Shown here: positions 46,909 through 55,779 of the stretch, one piece after another
How the letters are laid out: every line of letters starts with the position of its first letter
Position numbering within the stretch: the first letter of the stretch is position 1
NCBI RefSeq assembly: GCF_018388445.1
Contig: NZ_CP074405.1
Span: 992,001-1,056,000 of the forward strand
From: Cellulomonas wangleii
Lineage (GTDB): Bacteria > Actinomycetota > Actinomycetes > Actinomycetales > Cellulomonadaceae
Direction: 5' to 3'
DNA length: 64,000 nucleotides
The notes under the pieces: model-generated
Database searches by the model: none
Told to the model about the DNA's origin: nothing
Seen by the model: the letters and a program-made list of their open reading frames with translations, nothing else
Translations under genes and position numbers: made by a program

Positions 46909-47841
46909 GTGAGCGTGGCACGCACCCGTGACCCCCAGGAGTGGGCGGCGCACTCGCCGTACTCCGACCCCGGTCCGCACTCCGCGGTGCTGCGCGCGCT
47001 CGGCACCGCGCCGCAGGACGTGCACGCGGCCGCGACGGGACTGATCGCGCACTACCGCGCCGAGGCCGCGACGCTGGACCCCGCACGTCTGCCGACGATC
47101 GACCTGCGCTGGCTCGACCGGATCCTCGAGGCGGGCCTCGACGTCTCGTCCGCCCCGCTGCCCGGCCGCCGGCACGCCGACCGCATCGCGGGCTGCTGCC
47201 GCGACCACACCCTGCTGGGCGTGGGGCTGCTGCGGGAGCACGGCATCCCGGCGCGCTCCCGCATCGGCTTCGCGCGGTACTTCTTCCCGGGCGACGGCGT
47301 GGACCACGTCGTCGTCGAGCGCTGGGACGGCGAGCGGTGGGTGCGCAACGACCCGGAGCTCGACGCCGCGTTCGGGGCGGCACCCGCGGCAGGGGAGCCG
47401 TTCGACCCGTTCGACATGCCCACGGGGCCGGACAGCCCGTTCGCCACCGCCGCGGAGCTGTGGACCGCGCACCGCCGCGACGGCCTGGACCTCACGCGGT
47501 ACGGCGTCGCGGGCGTCCCCGAGCTCGCCGGCCCCGACTTCGTCCGCGGCTACGTCCTCCTCGAGGTGGCGCACCGCCGTCGTGACGAGGTGCTGCTGTG
47601 GGACGTGTGGGGCGCCGCGCTCGACGGCACGACGGGTGCCGAGGGGGACGCCCTCGCCGACGTCCTCGCCGACCTGCTGGTCCGCGCCGACGCCGGGGAC
47701 GTCGGCGCCGAGGACGAGCTCGCCCGGCGCTACACCGACGACCCGCGGCTGCACGTCGGCCGGCGCGTGCTCACGGACTCCCCTCTGGGCCGCCGCGGCT
47801 GGACCGACCTGGTGGCGCGGACGACCGCGTGGGGCGACTGA
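46909..47841 (+). CDS. Transglutaminase-like domain protein
   Basis: The protein has 310 residues. The Cys-His-Asp triad of the fold is likely in ADRIAGCCRDHTLLGVGLLREHGIPARSRIGF (Cys), VDHVVVERWDGERW (His) and VRNDPELDA (Asp). No signal peptide. Proteins of this type may cleave or cross-link peptides; the substrate is unknown. GTG start follows AGGCAGGACCC. It converges on the racemase gene with four bases between the stops. Confidence 0.75.
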   Translation: MSVARTRDPQEWAAHSPYSDPGPHSAVLRALGTAPQDVHAAATGLIAHYRAEAATLDPARLPTIDLRWLDRILEAGLDVSSAPLPGRRHADRIAGCCRDHTLLGVGLLREHGIPARSRIGFARYFFPGDGVDHVVVERWDGERWVRNDPELDAAFGAAPAAGEPFDPFDMPTGPDSPFATAAELWTAHRRDGLDLTRYGVAGVPELAGPDFVRGYVLLEVAHRRRDEVLLWDVWGAALDGTTGAEGDALADVLADLLVRADAGDVGAEDELARRYTDDPRLHVGRRVLTDSPLGRRGWTDLVARTTAWGD

Positions 47842-47845
47842 GCCG

Positions 47846-48562
47846 TCAGCGGCCCCCGGTGGGCACCTGCGCCCCGGCCAGGGCGTAGGCCGCTGCGGCC
47901 TCCGCGTGCACGCGGGCCGACGCGATGAGCGGCACGGGGCCGCCGTCCGGCGGGAGGGCGAGCTCCAGCTCGGTGCATGCCAGGACCACCGCATCTGCGC
48001 CCGCCGCGCTCAGGTCCGTGACGACCTCCTGCAGCCGCGCGCGGGAGCTCTCCGGGGCGCTGCCCTGCGTGAGCTCGTCGAAGATGATCCGGTCGACCTC
48101 CTCCTGCGCGGGGGCGTCCGGCACGAGGGTCGCGATGCCGTGCCGGGCCAGCCGGTCGGCGTAGAACGGCTCGGCCATCACCCAGCGCGTCCCCAGGACG
48201 CCCAGGGTGCGGTGCCCCGCGGCGGTGGCGACCTCGGCCACCGCGTCGGCGATGTGCAGCAGCGGCACGTCGAGGGCGGCCTCCACGGCGGGTGCCACCT
48301 TGTGCATGAGGTTGGTCGCGATGAGCACGGCGTCCGCACCGGCGGCCTCGAGGCGTCGACCCGCGTCCGCGAGCAGCGCACCGGCCGCGTCCCAGTCGTC
48401 GGCGAGCTGCAGCTCGCGCACCTGCGCGAAGTCCAGCGACTCCAGCAGCAGGTGAGCGCTGTGGTGCCCGCCCAACCGCTCCTGGACCAGGGAGTTGACG
48501 ATCCGGTAGTACTCCACGGTCGAGTACCAGCTCATGCCGCCGATGACGCCGAGGGTGCGCAC
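47846..48562 (-). CDS. Aspartate/glutamate racemase family protein
   Basis: The protein has 238 residues. It starts VRTLGVIGGMSWYSTVEYYR and carries the C-terminal catalytic cysteine in VLACTELEL. The N-terminal active-site motif reads ATNLMHKVA, whereas the broad-specificity E. coli enzyme (YgeA) has NTMH with a catalytic Thr; here Leu replaces it. The enzyme would interconvert L and D amino acids, if active. GGGAGG lies five bases before the GTG at 48562. It follows the flavin oxidase gene on the same strand after about 100 bases. Confidence 0.85.
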   Translation of the reverse strand: MRTLGVIGGMSWYSTVEYYRIVNSLVQERLGGHHSAHLLLESLDFAQVRELQLADDWDAAGALLADAGRRLEAAGADAVLIATNLMHKVAPAVEAALDVPLLHIADAVAEVATAAGHRTLGVLGTRWVMAEPFYADRLARHGIATLVPDAPAQEEVDRIIFDELTQGSAPESSRARLQEVVTDLSAAGADAVVLACTELELALPPDGGPVPLIASARVHAEAAAAYALAGAQVPTGGR

Positions 48563-48665
48563 GTGGACCTCCCGAGGGGTACACCCCATGGAACCCCCGC
48601 GGCACCGGAAGCGTCCAGCCCTTCTCCGACCGGTCGGCGCGGGTGACCCGGAGCGTGCCGGGCCG

Positions 48666-49934
48666 TCAGCCCCGCAGGCCGTACCGGGTGAGGAAGTCGT
48701 TCGCGAAGACCCCCTCGGGGTCGCGGCGGGTCAGCAGGGCGACCTGGTCGTCCCACCGCGGGTAGAGCTCGCGCAGCGTGCGCTGCTCGTCCGCGAAGAG
48801 CTTGCCCCAGTGCGGGCGAGCCCCGAACGGGGCGAGGGCCTCCTCGATCACCGGCAGCACCGCCTCCACCTCGGCCCGCCGTGGCTGCCACGTGAAGTGC
48901 AGCGCGACGCGGTCGCCCCCGTGGGCGGTGGACAGCCACAGGTCGTCGCCGGCGATGGTCCGGATCTCACTGATGAGCAGCAGCGGGGACGTCAGGTGGC
49001 CGATGCCGCGCAGCGCCTCGATCGCCGCGACCGCGTGCTCGCGGGGCACGAGCCACTCGGACTGCAGCTCGGCACCCGCCGACGGCGTGAAGTCGAGCCG
49101 GAAGTGGGGGAGCCCCTCGTGCCACGGCCCGGGCACACCCCCCTGCTGCGTGCAGGCCACGGGGTCCGGGCCCGGCACGGGGTGCACGGGGCCCGGGGCG
49201 GGGCGTGCGCCCGCCAGGACGTCGCCGGGCCCCGGCAGGGTCCACGCGTCCGCGTCGACGCGGTGCTTGCGCCACACCTGGGCGACGTCGTCCCCGGTCC
49301 AGTCGGTGAACAGGCTCACGGAGTACGCCGACGCCATGAGGTCGTCGAACCGGTCGAGCGCCGTAGCCCACGGCAGGTCGAGCCACACCTCCTGCGCGAC
49401 GTCGTACGTCGGCTGCACCGCGAGCGTCACGCGCGTCACGACGCCCAGGCCGCCCAGCGCGACGACCGACCCGGCGAGCTCGGGGTCGTCCGGCCCGAGC
49501 GTGCGGACCTCACCGCCCGCGCCGACGATCTCCAGCCCGCGCACCGCGGCCGACAGGTTGGGCGCCGTGACGCCCGAGCCGTGCGTCGCGGTGGCGACCG
49601 TGCCGGCGACCGCGATGTGCGGCAGCGACGCCATGGTGTGCAGGGCCCAGCCGGCCGCGTGCAGGTCGTCGGCGAGCTCGCCGTAGCGCACACCAGCGCC
49701 CACGGTCACGGTGGCCGCCTCGGGGTCGACGACCGTCGGCGCCTCGAGCCGGTCCAGCACGACGAGCGTGCCGGGGGAGTCCGCCAGGTCGTGGAACGAG
49801 TGCCGCGAACCCAGGGCCCGCACATGCCGGGCGCCGGCCACGATCTCGGCGACCTCGTCGACGCTCGTCGGGCGCACCACGGGCCCGCCGCGGAACGTGT
49901 GGCTGCCGGCCCAGGTGGTCAGGGCGTCCGTCAT
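48666..49934 (-). CDS. Alditol oxidase-like flavoprotein (AldO/D-arabinono-lactone oxidase family)
   Basis: The protein has 422 residues. The FAD domain has RALGSRHSFHDLADSPG, in which the His after GSR corresponds to the histidine covalently linked to FAD in Streptomyces AldO. The substrate domain keeps SEIRTI (Glu and Arg), ALHFTW (Thr) and HWGKLF (Lys), equivalents of AldO active-site residues, and ends FLTRYGLRG. It should oxidise polyols such as xylitol or sorbitol with O2. This would link to xylan use, though this is inference. Start ATG at 49934. Confidence 0.88.
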   Translation of the reverse strand: MTDALTTWAGSHTFRGGPVVRPTSVDEVAEIVAGARHVRALGSRHSFHDLADSPGTLVVLDRLEAPTVVDPEAATVTVGAGVRYGELADDLHAAGWALHTMASLPHIAVAGTVATATHGSGVTAPNLSAAVRGLEIVGAGGEVRTLGPDDPELAGSVVALGGLGVVTRVTLAVQPTYDVAQEVWLDLPWATALDRFDDLMASAYSVSLFTDWTGDDVAQVWRKHRVDADAWTLPGPGDVLAGARPAPGPVHPVPGPDPVACTQQGGVPGPWHEGLPHFRLDFTPSAGAELQSEWLVPREHAVAAIEALRGIGHLTSPLLLISEIRTIAGDDLWLSTAHGGDRVALHFTWQPRRAEVEAVLPVIEEALAPFGARPHWGKLFADEQRTLRELYPRWDDQVALLTRRDPEGVFANDFLTRYGLRG

Positions 49935-49955
49935 GGGGGTCCTCTCGTGCGGGCG

Positions 49956-50816
49956 TCAGCGCCCGGGTGCGGTGATGAAGATGTCGAACAGCTCGGGGGT
50001 GTGGGCGTGCACGAGCACCATGAAGACCACGGCGTCGAAGAGCAGGTGCACGACCAGCACGTACGTCAGGGACTTGGTCAGGGAGAACGTGAAGCCCTGG
50101 ATCAGCGCGAACGGGATCGTCAGCAGCGGGCCCCACTCGCGGTAGCCCAGCTCCCACAGGAACGACACGAAGACCGTGGCCTGCAGCAGGTTCGCCGCCC
50201 ACAGCGGGAAGTGCCGACGCAGCAGGGCGAACACGGTGCAGATGAAGAACAGCTCGTCCCAGGTGCCCACGGCGTTGACGCCGACGAAGAGGCGCGCGAT
50301 CTCCTGCCCCTCGATCACCGTCGGCCAGTTGCGGTACGCGCCGGACGACAGGAAGTAGAAGGGCAGCAGCAGGTACCCGGCGGACTGCACGCCGATGAGG
50401 TACGCCCACTGCGTGCGGGTCCACCGCCGGCCGGTGCGCCACGGGAACCGGATGACGTCGTCGCCCAGGACGTGCCGGGACAGCACGTACGGGACCACCA
50501 CCGCCAGACCGAGCGCGAGCGTGAAGCGCAGCATGCTGGCGTCGGACAGGTCCGCGCCGAGCGGGATCGTGCTGACGATGCCCATGCCGGCGCCGATGAT
50601 CAGCAGGTCCCGCCCCAGCACGCGGTCGACGGCCCAGCCCAGGGCGATCCCGACGACGAGCGGCAGGTACGCCAGCGGGCGGACGTGGATCGCGAACATC
50701 AGCACGGCCGACCCGCACACGAGCGCGGCGGCCAGGTACCGCCAGGCGGGGTGCGCCAGGGCCCGCGGGGGTGCGTCGTCGGCCGCTGCCGGCAGGGTCC
50801 CCGCTGTCTCGTCCAC
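49956..50816 (-). CDS. CPBP-like (Abi) integral membrane protein
   Basis: The protein has 286 residues and about eight membrane helices. Probable metal-site motifs: GTWDELFFICTVFALLRR in place of EExxxR, and HLLFDAVVF for the third motif (HxxxN/D). Motif 1 has Asp-Glu instead of Glu-Glu, so protease activity is in doubt. GTG 50816 has AGGG seven bases upstream, while GTG 50822 and 50837 are also in frame. The gene follows a YhiM-like membrane protein on the same strand and precedes the alditol-oxidase-like gene by 21 bases. Confidence 0.65.
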   Translation of the reverse strand: MDETAGTLPAAADDAPPRALAHPAWRYLAAALVCGSAVLMFAIHVRPLAYLPLVVGIALGWAVDRVLGRDLLIIGAGMGIVSTIPLGADLSDASMLRFTLALGLAVVVPYVLSRHVLGDDVIRFPWRTGRRWTRTQWAYLIGVQSAGYLLLPFYFLSSGAYRNWPTVIEGQEIARLFVGVNAVGTWDELFFICTVFALLRRHFPLWAANLLQATVFVSFLWELGYREWGPLLTIPFALIQGFTFSLTKSLTYVLVVHLLFDAVVFMVLVHAHTPELFDIFITAPGR

Positions 50817-50887
50817 CCGCACACCCTGCCTCACGGTGTGCGTCCGCGCAGCCCACGGGCGTGCGCGTCGTGTCGCCGCACCGCCCC

Positions 50888-51934
50888 TCAGTCCTTCGAG
50901 GTGCCCGCCTCGAGGATCGAGACGATCGAGAAGAGCGTGAAGCACACGGCACCCAGACCGACCATGACGTGGGCGGGCACGAAGAGGCCCGCCTGCCGCT
51001 CGGTGCCCTCGAAGAGGAACGCCGCGGTGAACAGGCAGGCGAGCGCGGTCCCCACCGGGATCAGCGGGATGCGGTTGGCCAGCGCGAAGACCTGACGCCA
51101 CACCAGCGCGAGCAGCAGCACCTTGGACAGGATGCTGAAGCACACCAGCCCCAGGCCGATGAGCACGACGCCGGGTGCGAGGCGGTTCGGGTCGTCCGAC
51201 GCCAGCAGGACACCGATGCCGAGGACGACGTTGATCGTCCCCATCGCCACCACCCACCACGTCCACCGGTAGCGCTCGGCGTCGCCGAACTCGTTGCGCA
51301 CCTGCCGCACGATGCTGGCGACCAGAGCGATGAGGGCGGCGCAGATCAACGACAGCCCGGTCAGGACGTGCGCGGCGACCAGCTGCGGCGTCCCGCCGTG
51401 CGCGTACAGGGTCGCGGAGATCACCAGGCCCACGGCCGCGAGCACCACCGGGACCGCGACGAGGACCGCGCCCGCGGTGCGCGAGTACGCGCCGTCCGGC
51501 GGGCCGCTGCCCGGTGCGCGGGCCGCGGCCTGCTGGATCAGGACGAACTTCGTCGACGCGGTCGCCACGGTGCTGACGCAGGCGGCGATGAGCCCGATGC
51601 CCAGCATCACGTGGCCCGCGACGACCAGCTTGGGCTCGTCGCCGCGCGTGAACACCGTCACGCCCCAGACCATCGTGCCGAACGCGACGAGGTACCCGAG
51701 CACGGGCAGCGCGACCTCCCACACCTCGCCGTAGCGGTGGATGAGCTGCCGGATGATCGTCGCCGCCGTCGTGAACAGGGCGATGCAGATCGCGGTGAGC
51801 GCGATGTTCACGTGGCCCGCGACGAAGTGCCCGGCGTTGTCGCTGCCGGACAGGATGTCGAGCCCGAACGCGAGACAGACGACCCCCATGACGAGCGGGA
51901 TCGCGCGGAACAGGATGCTGATGGACCGGTTCAT
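50888..51934 (-). CDS. DUF2776 (YhiM-like) membrane protein
   Basis: The protein has 348 residues with about ten membrane helices. It begins MNRSISILFRAIPLVMGVVCLAFGLDIL, close to the opening of E. coli YhiM, a DUF2776 protein linked to acid resistance. A motif xVxxHVxxGLxxxC recurs about five times (FVAGHVNIALTAIC, VVAGHVMLGIGLIAAC, LVAAHVLTGLSLIC, LAPGVVLIGLGLVC, FVPAHVMVGLGAVC) at intervals of 60-75 residues, an internal repeat. GGGGGAG lies a few bases before the ATG. Confidence 0.8.
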   Translation of the reverse strand: MNRSISILFRAIPLVMGVVCLAFGLDILSGSDNAGHFVAGHVNIALTAICIALFTTAATIIRQLIHRYGEVWEVALPVLGYLVAFGTMVWGVTVFTRGDEPKLVVAGHVMLGIGLIAACVSTVATASTKFVLIQQAAARAPGSGPPDGAYSRTAGAVLVAVPVVLAAVGLVISATLYAHGGTPQLVAAHVLTGLSLICAALIALVASIVRQVRNEFGDAERYRWTWWVVAMGTINVVLGIGVLLASDDPNRLAPGVVLIGLGLVCFSILSKVLLLALVWRQVFALANRIPLIPVGTALACLFTAAFLFEGTERQAGLFVPAHVMVGLGAVCFTLFSIVSILEAGTSKD

Positions 51935-52006
51935 GCGCTCCCCCTGGGCAGATCCGTTGTCGCCAGGCTAGGGAGTCGCGCCGGACTCGGCGCGTCGAGC
52001 GGGTCT

Positions 52007-52555
52007 TCAGGTGCGGGCGGGCCCGCGCCGGGGCCGGATCCCGTCGGCGGCGACCCAGACGCAGAACGTCGCGACGAACGCGGCCGGGACGGGCCACACG
52101 TGGGTGACGACCATCCACCAGCCGTCGGCGGCGGCGCCCAGGGCGGCCGCGACGTACGAGGAGACGACGGCGGGTGCCACCACCACGGCGACGACGGCGG
52201 CGATGCCGGTCAGCCGGGACGTCGTGGTCGCGCGTCGGGTGGCCCGGCGGCCGAGCAGGGCGAGCACCACGGCGGGCAGCGTCAGCGCGGCCGCCACGAG
52301 GGCGAGGCGACCGTCGGGCACGTCGAGCGTGAGCAGCTCGGGGTTGCGCCTGCCGACGAGCGCGCCCAGCTGCGTACCACCCGGGCCGACCCGGGTGTCC
52401 GACCACCACCCGGTCACGACGGCGACGGCCACGAGCGCGACGACGCCCGCGAGCGTCCAGGTGGCGGCGTCGTCCGGGTCCGGAGCCTTGGAGAGGGCGA
52501 GACGGCGCTCCTCCGCGTCGCGGCGGCGGCGCTTGGCGCGGCTGGCTCGGCCCAC
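52007..52555 (-). CDS. Membrane protein, unknown function
   Basis: The protein has 182 residues. A very basic N-terminus (GRASRAKRRRRDAEERR) precedes four predicted membrane helices (TWTLAGVVALVAVAVVTGWW; LALVAAALTLPAVVLALLG; GIAAVVAVVVAPAVVSSYVAAAL; VWPVPAAFVATFCVWVAADG). GTG start. No recognised family. Confidence 0.65.
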   Translation of the reverse strand: MGRASRAKRRRRDAEERRLALSKAPDPDDAATWTLAGVVALVAVAVVTGWWSDTRVGPGGTQLGALVGRRNPELLTLDVPDGRLALVAAALTLPAVVLALLGRRATRRATTTSRLTGIAAVVAVVVAPAVVSSYVAAALGAAADGWWMVVTHVWPVPAAFVATFCVWVAADGIRPRRGPART

Positions 52556-52655
52556 GGCTCGATCCTGCCGCGGCCTGCCGCCGTGCGGGCCGGTTCCGGT
52601 GGTCGGATGCGGGCGGGCGCGTGCGGGGCCAGGGACGAGCAGCTCGTGACGGTCC

Positions 52656-52919
52656 TCAGGTCGGAGCGGCGAGCGACCGGACGGCGTCGATGGTGTCCGC
52701 CTCGGCGGCGGACCTGTCGTCGCGGTACCGCAGCACCCGGGCGAAGCGCAGGGCCAGGCCGCCGGGGTAGCGCGTCGAGCGCTGCAGCCCGTCGAAGGCG
52801 ATCTCCACGACCTGCTCGGGCCGCAGCGTGACGGTCCACCCGTCGTCGGCGATCTCGAGCTCGCGGAAGCGCTGCGTCTGCCACGCGAGCATCTCGTCGG
52901 TCATGCCCTTGAACGTCTT
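52656..52919 (-). pseudogene. Orphan copy of the ATP-dependent DNA ligase 3' end
   Basis: 87 codons and the stop (KTFKGM... to ...LAAPT) correspond to the last 87 residues of the complete ligase gene at 53268-54830; 81 of the 87 residues agree and about nine in ten bases match by eye. There is no start or upstream ligase sequence, only a short open lead, so this is a displaced gene end. It lies beyond the orphan gene 52946-53245, on the same strand as the intact gene. Confidence 0.85.
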
Positions 52920-52945
52920 GCGGGCAACGCGATGACGGACGAGCC

Positions 52946-53245
52946 TCAACGACGCGCTGCGTGCTCCAGGACGCGGAGCAGCCCGATGGCATGGTTCAGC
53001 GCGTGCCACGCCGGGAACGCATCGCCGTCCGCGGCCAGGCCTTGGGCTTCGTGGAGGTCGTCGATGATCTGGCCGACCGTGTGCTCCTGCGGCTCTCGCG
53101 AGAGGTCGAACGAGGCGTCGACCGGCAGGTGCCAGTAGTGGTCGTGGTCGAGCGGCACCTCGGGCCCGACCTCTGCCTCGAAGGCGTCCAGGGCGAGTGC
53201 GAGCGCGGCGCGGAGGTCCGCGACGCGGAGGACGTCGTCCGACAT
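52946..53245 (-). CDS. Small acidic protein of unknown family between ligase repeats
   Basis: The protein has 99 residues and is acidic. Visible traits are [23 protein letters not shown], the aromatic [14 protein letters not shown], and [19 protein letters not shown]. It ends RVLEHAARR. The ATG is at 53245, without a strong ribosome site. I do not recognise the family with certainty; small proteins of this look occur singly in actinobacterial genomes and may be immunity or regulatory proteins (speculation). It is flanked by two copies of the ligase 3' end. Confidence 0.65.
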   Translation of the reverse strand: MSDDVLRVADLRAALALALDAFEAEVGPEVPLDHDHYWHLPVDASFDLSREPQEHTVGQIIDDLHEAQGLAADGDAFPAWHALNHAIGLLRVLEHAARR

Positions 53246-53267
53246 GCGCCGAGCCTGGCAGACGTCG

Positions 53268-54830
53268 TCACGTCGGGGCCACCAACGCGCGGACGGTGTC
53301 GATCGTGTCCGCCTCGGCGGCGGACTTGTCGTCGCGGTACCGCAGGACGCGCGCGAACCGGAGCGCCAGCCCTCCCGGGTAGCGCGTCGAGCGCTGCAGC
53401 CCGTCGAACGCGATCTCGACGACCTGCTCGGGGCGCAGCGTGACGGTCCACCCGTCGTCGGCGACCTCGAGCTCGCGGAAGCGCCGGGTCTGCCACGCGA
53501 GCATCTCGTCCGTCATGCCCTTGAAGGTCTTGCCGAGCATGACGAACCCGCCGGCCGGGTCCCGCGCGCCCAGGTGGATGTTCGACAGCGTGCCCGCGCG
53601 GCGTCCGGAGCCCCGCTCGACCGCCAGCACGACCAGGTCGAGGGTGTGCCGCGGCTTGACCTTGACCCACGCCGCGCCGCGCCGCCCCGCCTCGTACGGG
53701 GCGTCGGCGGCCTTGACGACCACGCCCTCCTGCCCCGCGGCGACGACGCTGCGGAAGTGCCCGGCCGCCACGGCCGGGTCGGACGTGACCACGCGCTGGA
53801 CGACGTGCGGCGCGGCCACCCGGTCCAGCACCGCGAGCCGCTCGCGCAGCGGCGCGTCGAGCAGGTCGTGCCCGTCGACGTGCAGCACGTCGAAGAAGAA
53901 CGGGGTGAGGGTCGCCGACGCGGCGAGGTCGGCGTCGCGGGTCGCGCTGCGCGAGGCCGTCTCCTGGAAGGGGCGGGGACGGCCCTCGGCGTCGAGGGCG
54001 AGGGCCTCGCCGTCGAGGACGAGGGTGTGGGCCGGCAGGGCGCGGACCGCCGCCACGATCTCGGGCACCCGGGCGGTCACGTCGTCGAGGCTGCGCGTGT
54101 AGACCCGCACCTCGTCACCGTCGCGGTGCACCTGGATGCGGATGCCGTCGAGCTTGGTGTCGACGACCACCGGCACGGCAGGGGCGTCACCGGTGCCGGC
54201 GAGCTGGGCGACGGCCGTCGGGACGTCGGGGGCGGACTGGGCCAGCATCGGGCGCACCGGCCGGCCGACGGTCAGCGTGAACGCGTCCAGCGCGGTGCGG
54301 GCCGCGGAGGGGGAGGACGCACCCAGGGCCGCGACGGCGACGGCCTCGGTCTCGCCGGCCAGCATCGCGGCCCGTCGCACGACGTCGGCCGGCACGCCCG
54401 CGGCCTCGGCGACCGCGTCGAGCAGCAGCGCGTCGAGGGCGCCCTGCCGCAGCTCACCGCTGACCAGCCCGCGCAGCAGGTGCTGCTCGCGCTCGGTCGC
54501 GGCCGCGAAGAGCGCACGCGCCGCCTCGAGGCGGGCGGTCGAGGAGCCCGACCCGGACAGGCCGGCCATGTGGGCGAACGCGGCGTCGACCTCCCCGACC
54601 GTCAAGGACGGTGCGTCGGCCGGCAACGGCATGCCCGTCAGCGACCGCCACCCCAGCCCGGTCCGGCGCTGCCGCAGCTCACCGCCCAGGTACCGCGACA
54701 CGATCGCCACGTCGTCCGGGCCGTCGGCCGCAGCCCGGCGAAGCACGTCGACCAGGACCGCCCGCTTGGCCAGCCGCGACCGCGTGGCCGCGACCCGGGC
54801 GGACGCGTCGGCGACGTCGTCGAGCAGCAT
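53268..54830 (-). CDS. ATP-dependent DNA ligase (LigB-like)
   Basis: The protein has 520 residues, similar to mycobacterial LigB. An N-terminal helical DNA-binding domain (about 1-205) precedes the adenylation domain, with Lys226 in [14 protein letters not shown] (motif I, KxDG), [11 protein letters not shown] (motif III), [16 protein letters not shown] (motif IV) and [16 protein letters not shown] (motif V). The OB domain ends [13 protein letters not shown]. It seals nicks as an accessory repair ligase. CAGGAT ends six bases before the ATG at 54830, which may be a leaderless promoter. Its 3' end is repeated at 52656-52919. Confidence 0.95.
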   Translation of the reverse strand: MLLDDVADASARVAATRSRLAKRAVLVDVLRRAAADGPDDVAIVSRYLGGELRQRRTGLGWRSLTGMPLPADAPSLTVGEVDAAFAHMAGLSGSGSSTARLEAARALFAAATEREQHLLRGLVSGELRQGALDALLLDAVAEAAGVPADVVRRAAMLAGETEAVAVAALGASSPSAARTALDAFTLTVGRPVRPMLAQSAPDVPTAVAQLAGTGDAPAVPVVVDTKLDGIRIQVHRDGDEVRVYTRSLDDVTARVPEIVAAVRALPAHTLVLDGEALALDAEGRPRPFQETASRSATRDADLAASATLTPFFFDVLHVDGHDLLDAPLRERLAVLDRVAAPHVVQRVVTSDPAVAAGHFRSVVAAGQEGVVVKAADAPYEAGRRGAAWVKVKPRHTLDLVVLAVERGSGRRAGTLSNIHLGARDPAGGFVMLGKTFKGMTDEMLAWQTRRFRELEVADDGWTVTLRPEQVVEIAFDGLQRSTRYPGGLALRFARVLRYRDDKSAAEADTIDTVRALVAPT

Positions 54831-54878
54831 GCGCCCATCCTGGCCCGCCCCACCCACACCCGCCTGACGTGCCGGACC

Positions 54879-54916
54879 GACCTCTCGCGACCTAGGGAAC
54901 CCGTGGGCGAGAGGTC
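54879..54916. terminator. Inverted repeat between ligase and msrA
   Basis: Ten-base perfect arms GACCTCTCGC (54879-54888) and GCGAGAGGTC (54907-54916), 18-base loop, 48 bases after the msrA stop (on -). It may be the msrA terminator. Confidence 0.55.
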
Positions 54917-54963
54917 GATCCGGGCCGGTCAGGCCGAGGGCACTGTCAGGCCGGGGGCACGTG

Positions 54964-55641
54964 TCACGCCGACGGCACCGGGCAGGCGACGCCCGTCGAG
55001 TTCACCGGGCAGTACCCGCCCGGGTTCTTCAGCAGGTACTGCTGGTGATAGTCCTCGGCGTAGTAGAACGTGCCGGCGTCCTCGACGGAGCGGATCTCGG
55101 TGGTCACGTCGCCGTAGCCGCGGGCCTTGAGCACCGGGGCGTACGCGTCGCGCGTCTGCCGCGCCGCGGCCTCCTGCTCCGGCGTCGTGAAGAACACCGC
55201 GGAGCGGTACTGCGTGCCCACGTCGTTGCCCTGGCGGAAGCCCTGGGTGGGGTCGTGCTCCTCCCAGAAGTGCCGCATCAGGTCGACGTCCGACAGCACG
55301 GTCGGGTCGTACGCGACCATCACCGTCTCGGTGTGGCCGGTGCGCCCGGTGCACGTCTCCTCGTACGTCGGGTAGCGCGTGAAGCCGCCCATGTAGCCGA
55401 CGGCCGTGGTGACGACGCCCGGCAGCTGCCAGGCCTCCTTCTCCGCACCCCAGAAGCAGCCCGACGCCAGGTACAGCACGCGGGTGCCCTCGGGCCACGG
55501 GCCCTGCAGCGGCGTGCCCAGCACGGCGTGCGTCGTCGGCACCGGGTACGCGTACGCGTCCCGGCCCTTGAGCGCGTGCTCGGCGTCCACCATGGTCGTG
55601 CGCAGCGACGTGCCCAGCAGCGTCTCGAACAACGAGGCCAT
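54964..55641 (-). CDS. msrA: Peptide-methionine (S)-S-oxide reductase MsrA
   Basis: The protein has 225 residues. The catalytic [11 protein letters not shown] motif places Cys62 at the active site; later signatures are [48 protein letters not shown] and the C-terminal [15 protein letters not shown], whose cysteines resolve the disulfide. It reduces methionine-S-sulfoxide in proteins. AAGGAGA is six bases before the ATG. Confidence 0.97.
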   Translation of the reverse strand: MASLFETLLGTSLRTTMVDAEHALKGRDAYAYPVPTTHAVLGTPLQGPWPEGTRVLYLASGCFWGAEKEAWQLPGVVTTAVGYMGGFTRYPTYEETCTGRTGHTETVMVAYDPTVLSDVDLMRHFWEEHDPTQGFRQGNDVGTQYRSAVFFTTPEQEAAARQTRDAYAPVLKARGYGDVTTEIRSVEDAGTFYYAEDYHQQYLLKNPGGYCPVNSTGVACPVPSA

Positions 55642-55767
55642 GACCGTCTCCTTCCGTCGGGTCCAGCACGTGCAACAGGCGCGGTGCGGACGCTGTTCCG
55701 CGGGCCCCGCCCGGACCGCACCGTCGTGCCGTGCGTGCCGTCACGCGCTGGCGCCGCGCCCACCGCC

Positions 55768-55773
55768 TAGCCT
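55768..55773 (+). promoter_or_regulatory. Candidate -10 (TAGCCT) of a leaderless promoter
   Basis: TAGCCT ends six bases before the GTG at 55780, which lacks a ribosome site; the transcript likely starts at the GTG. Confidence 0.5.
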
Positions 55774-55779
55774 GGGTCC

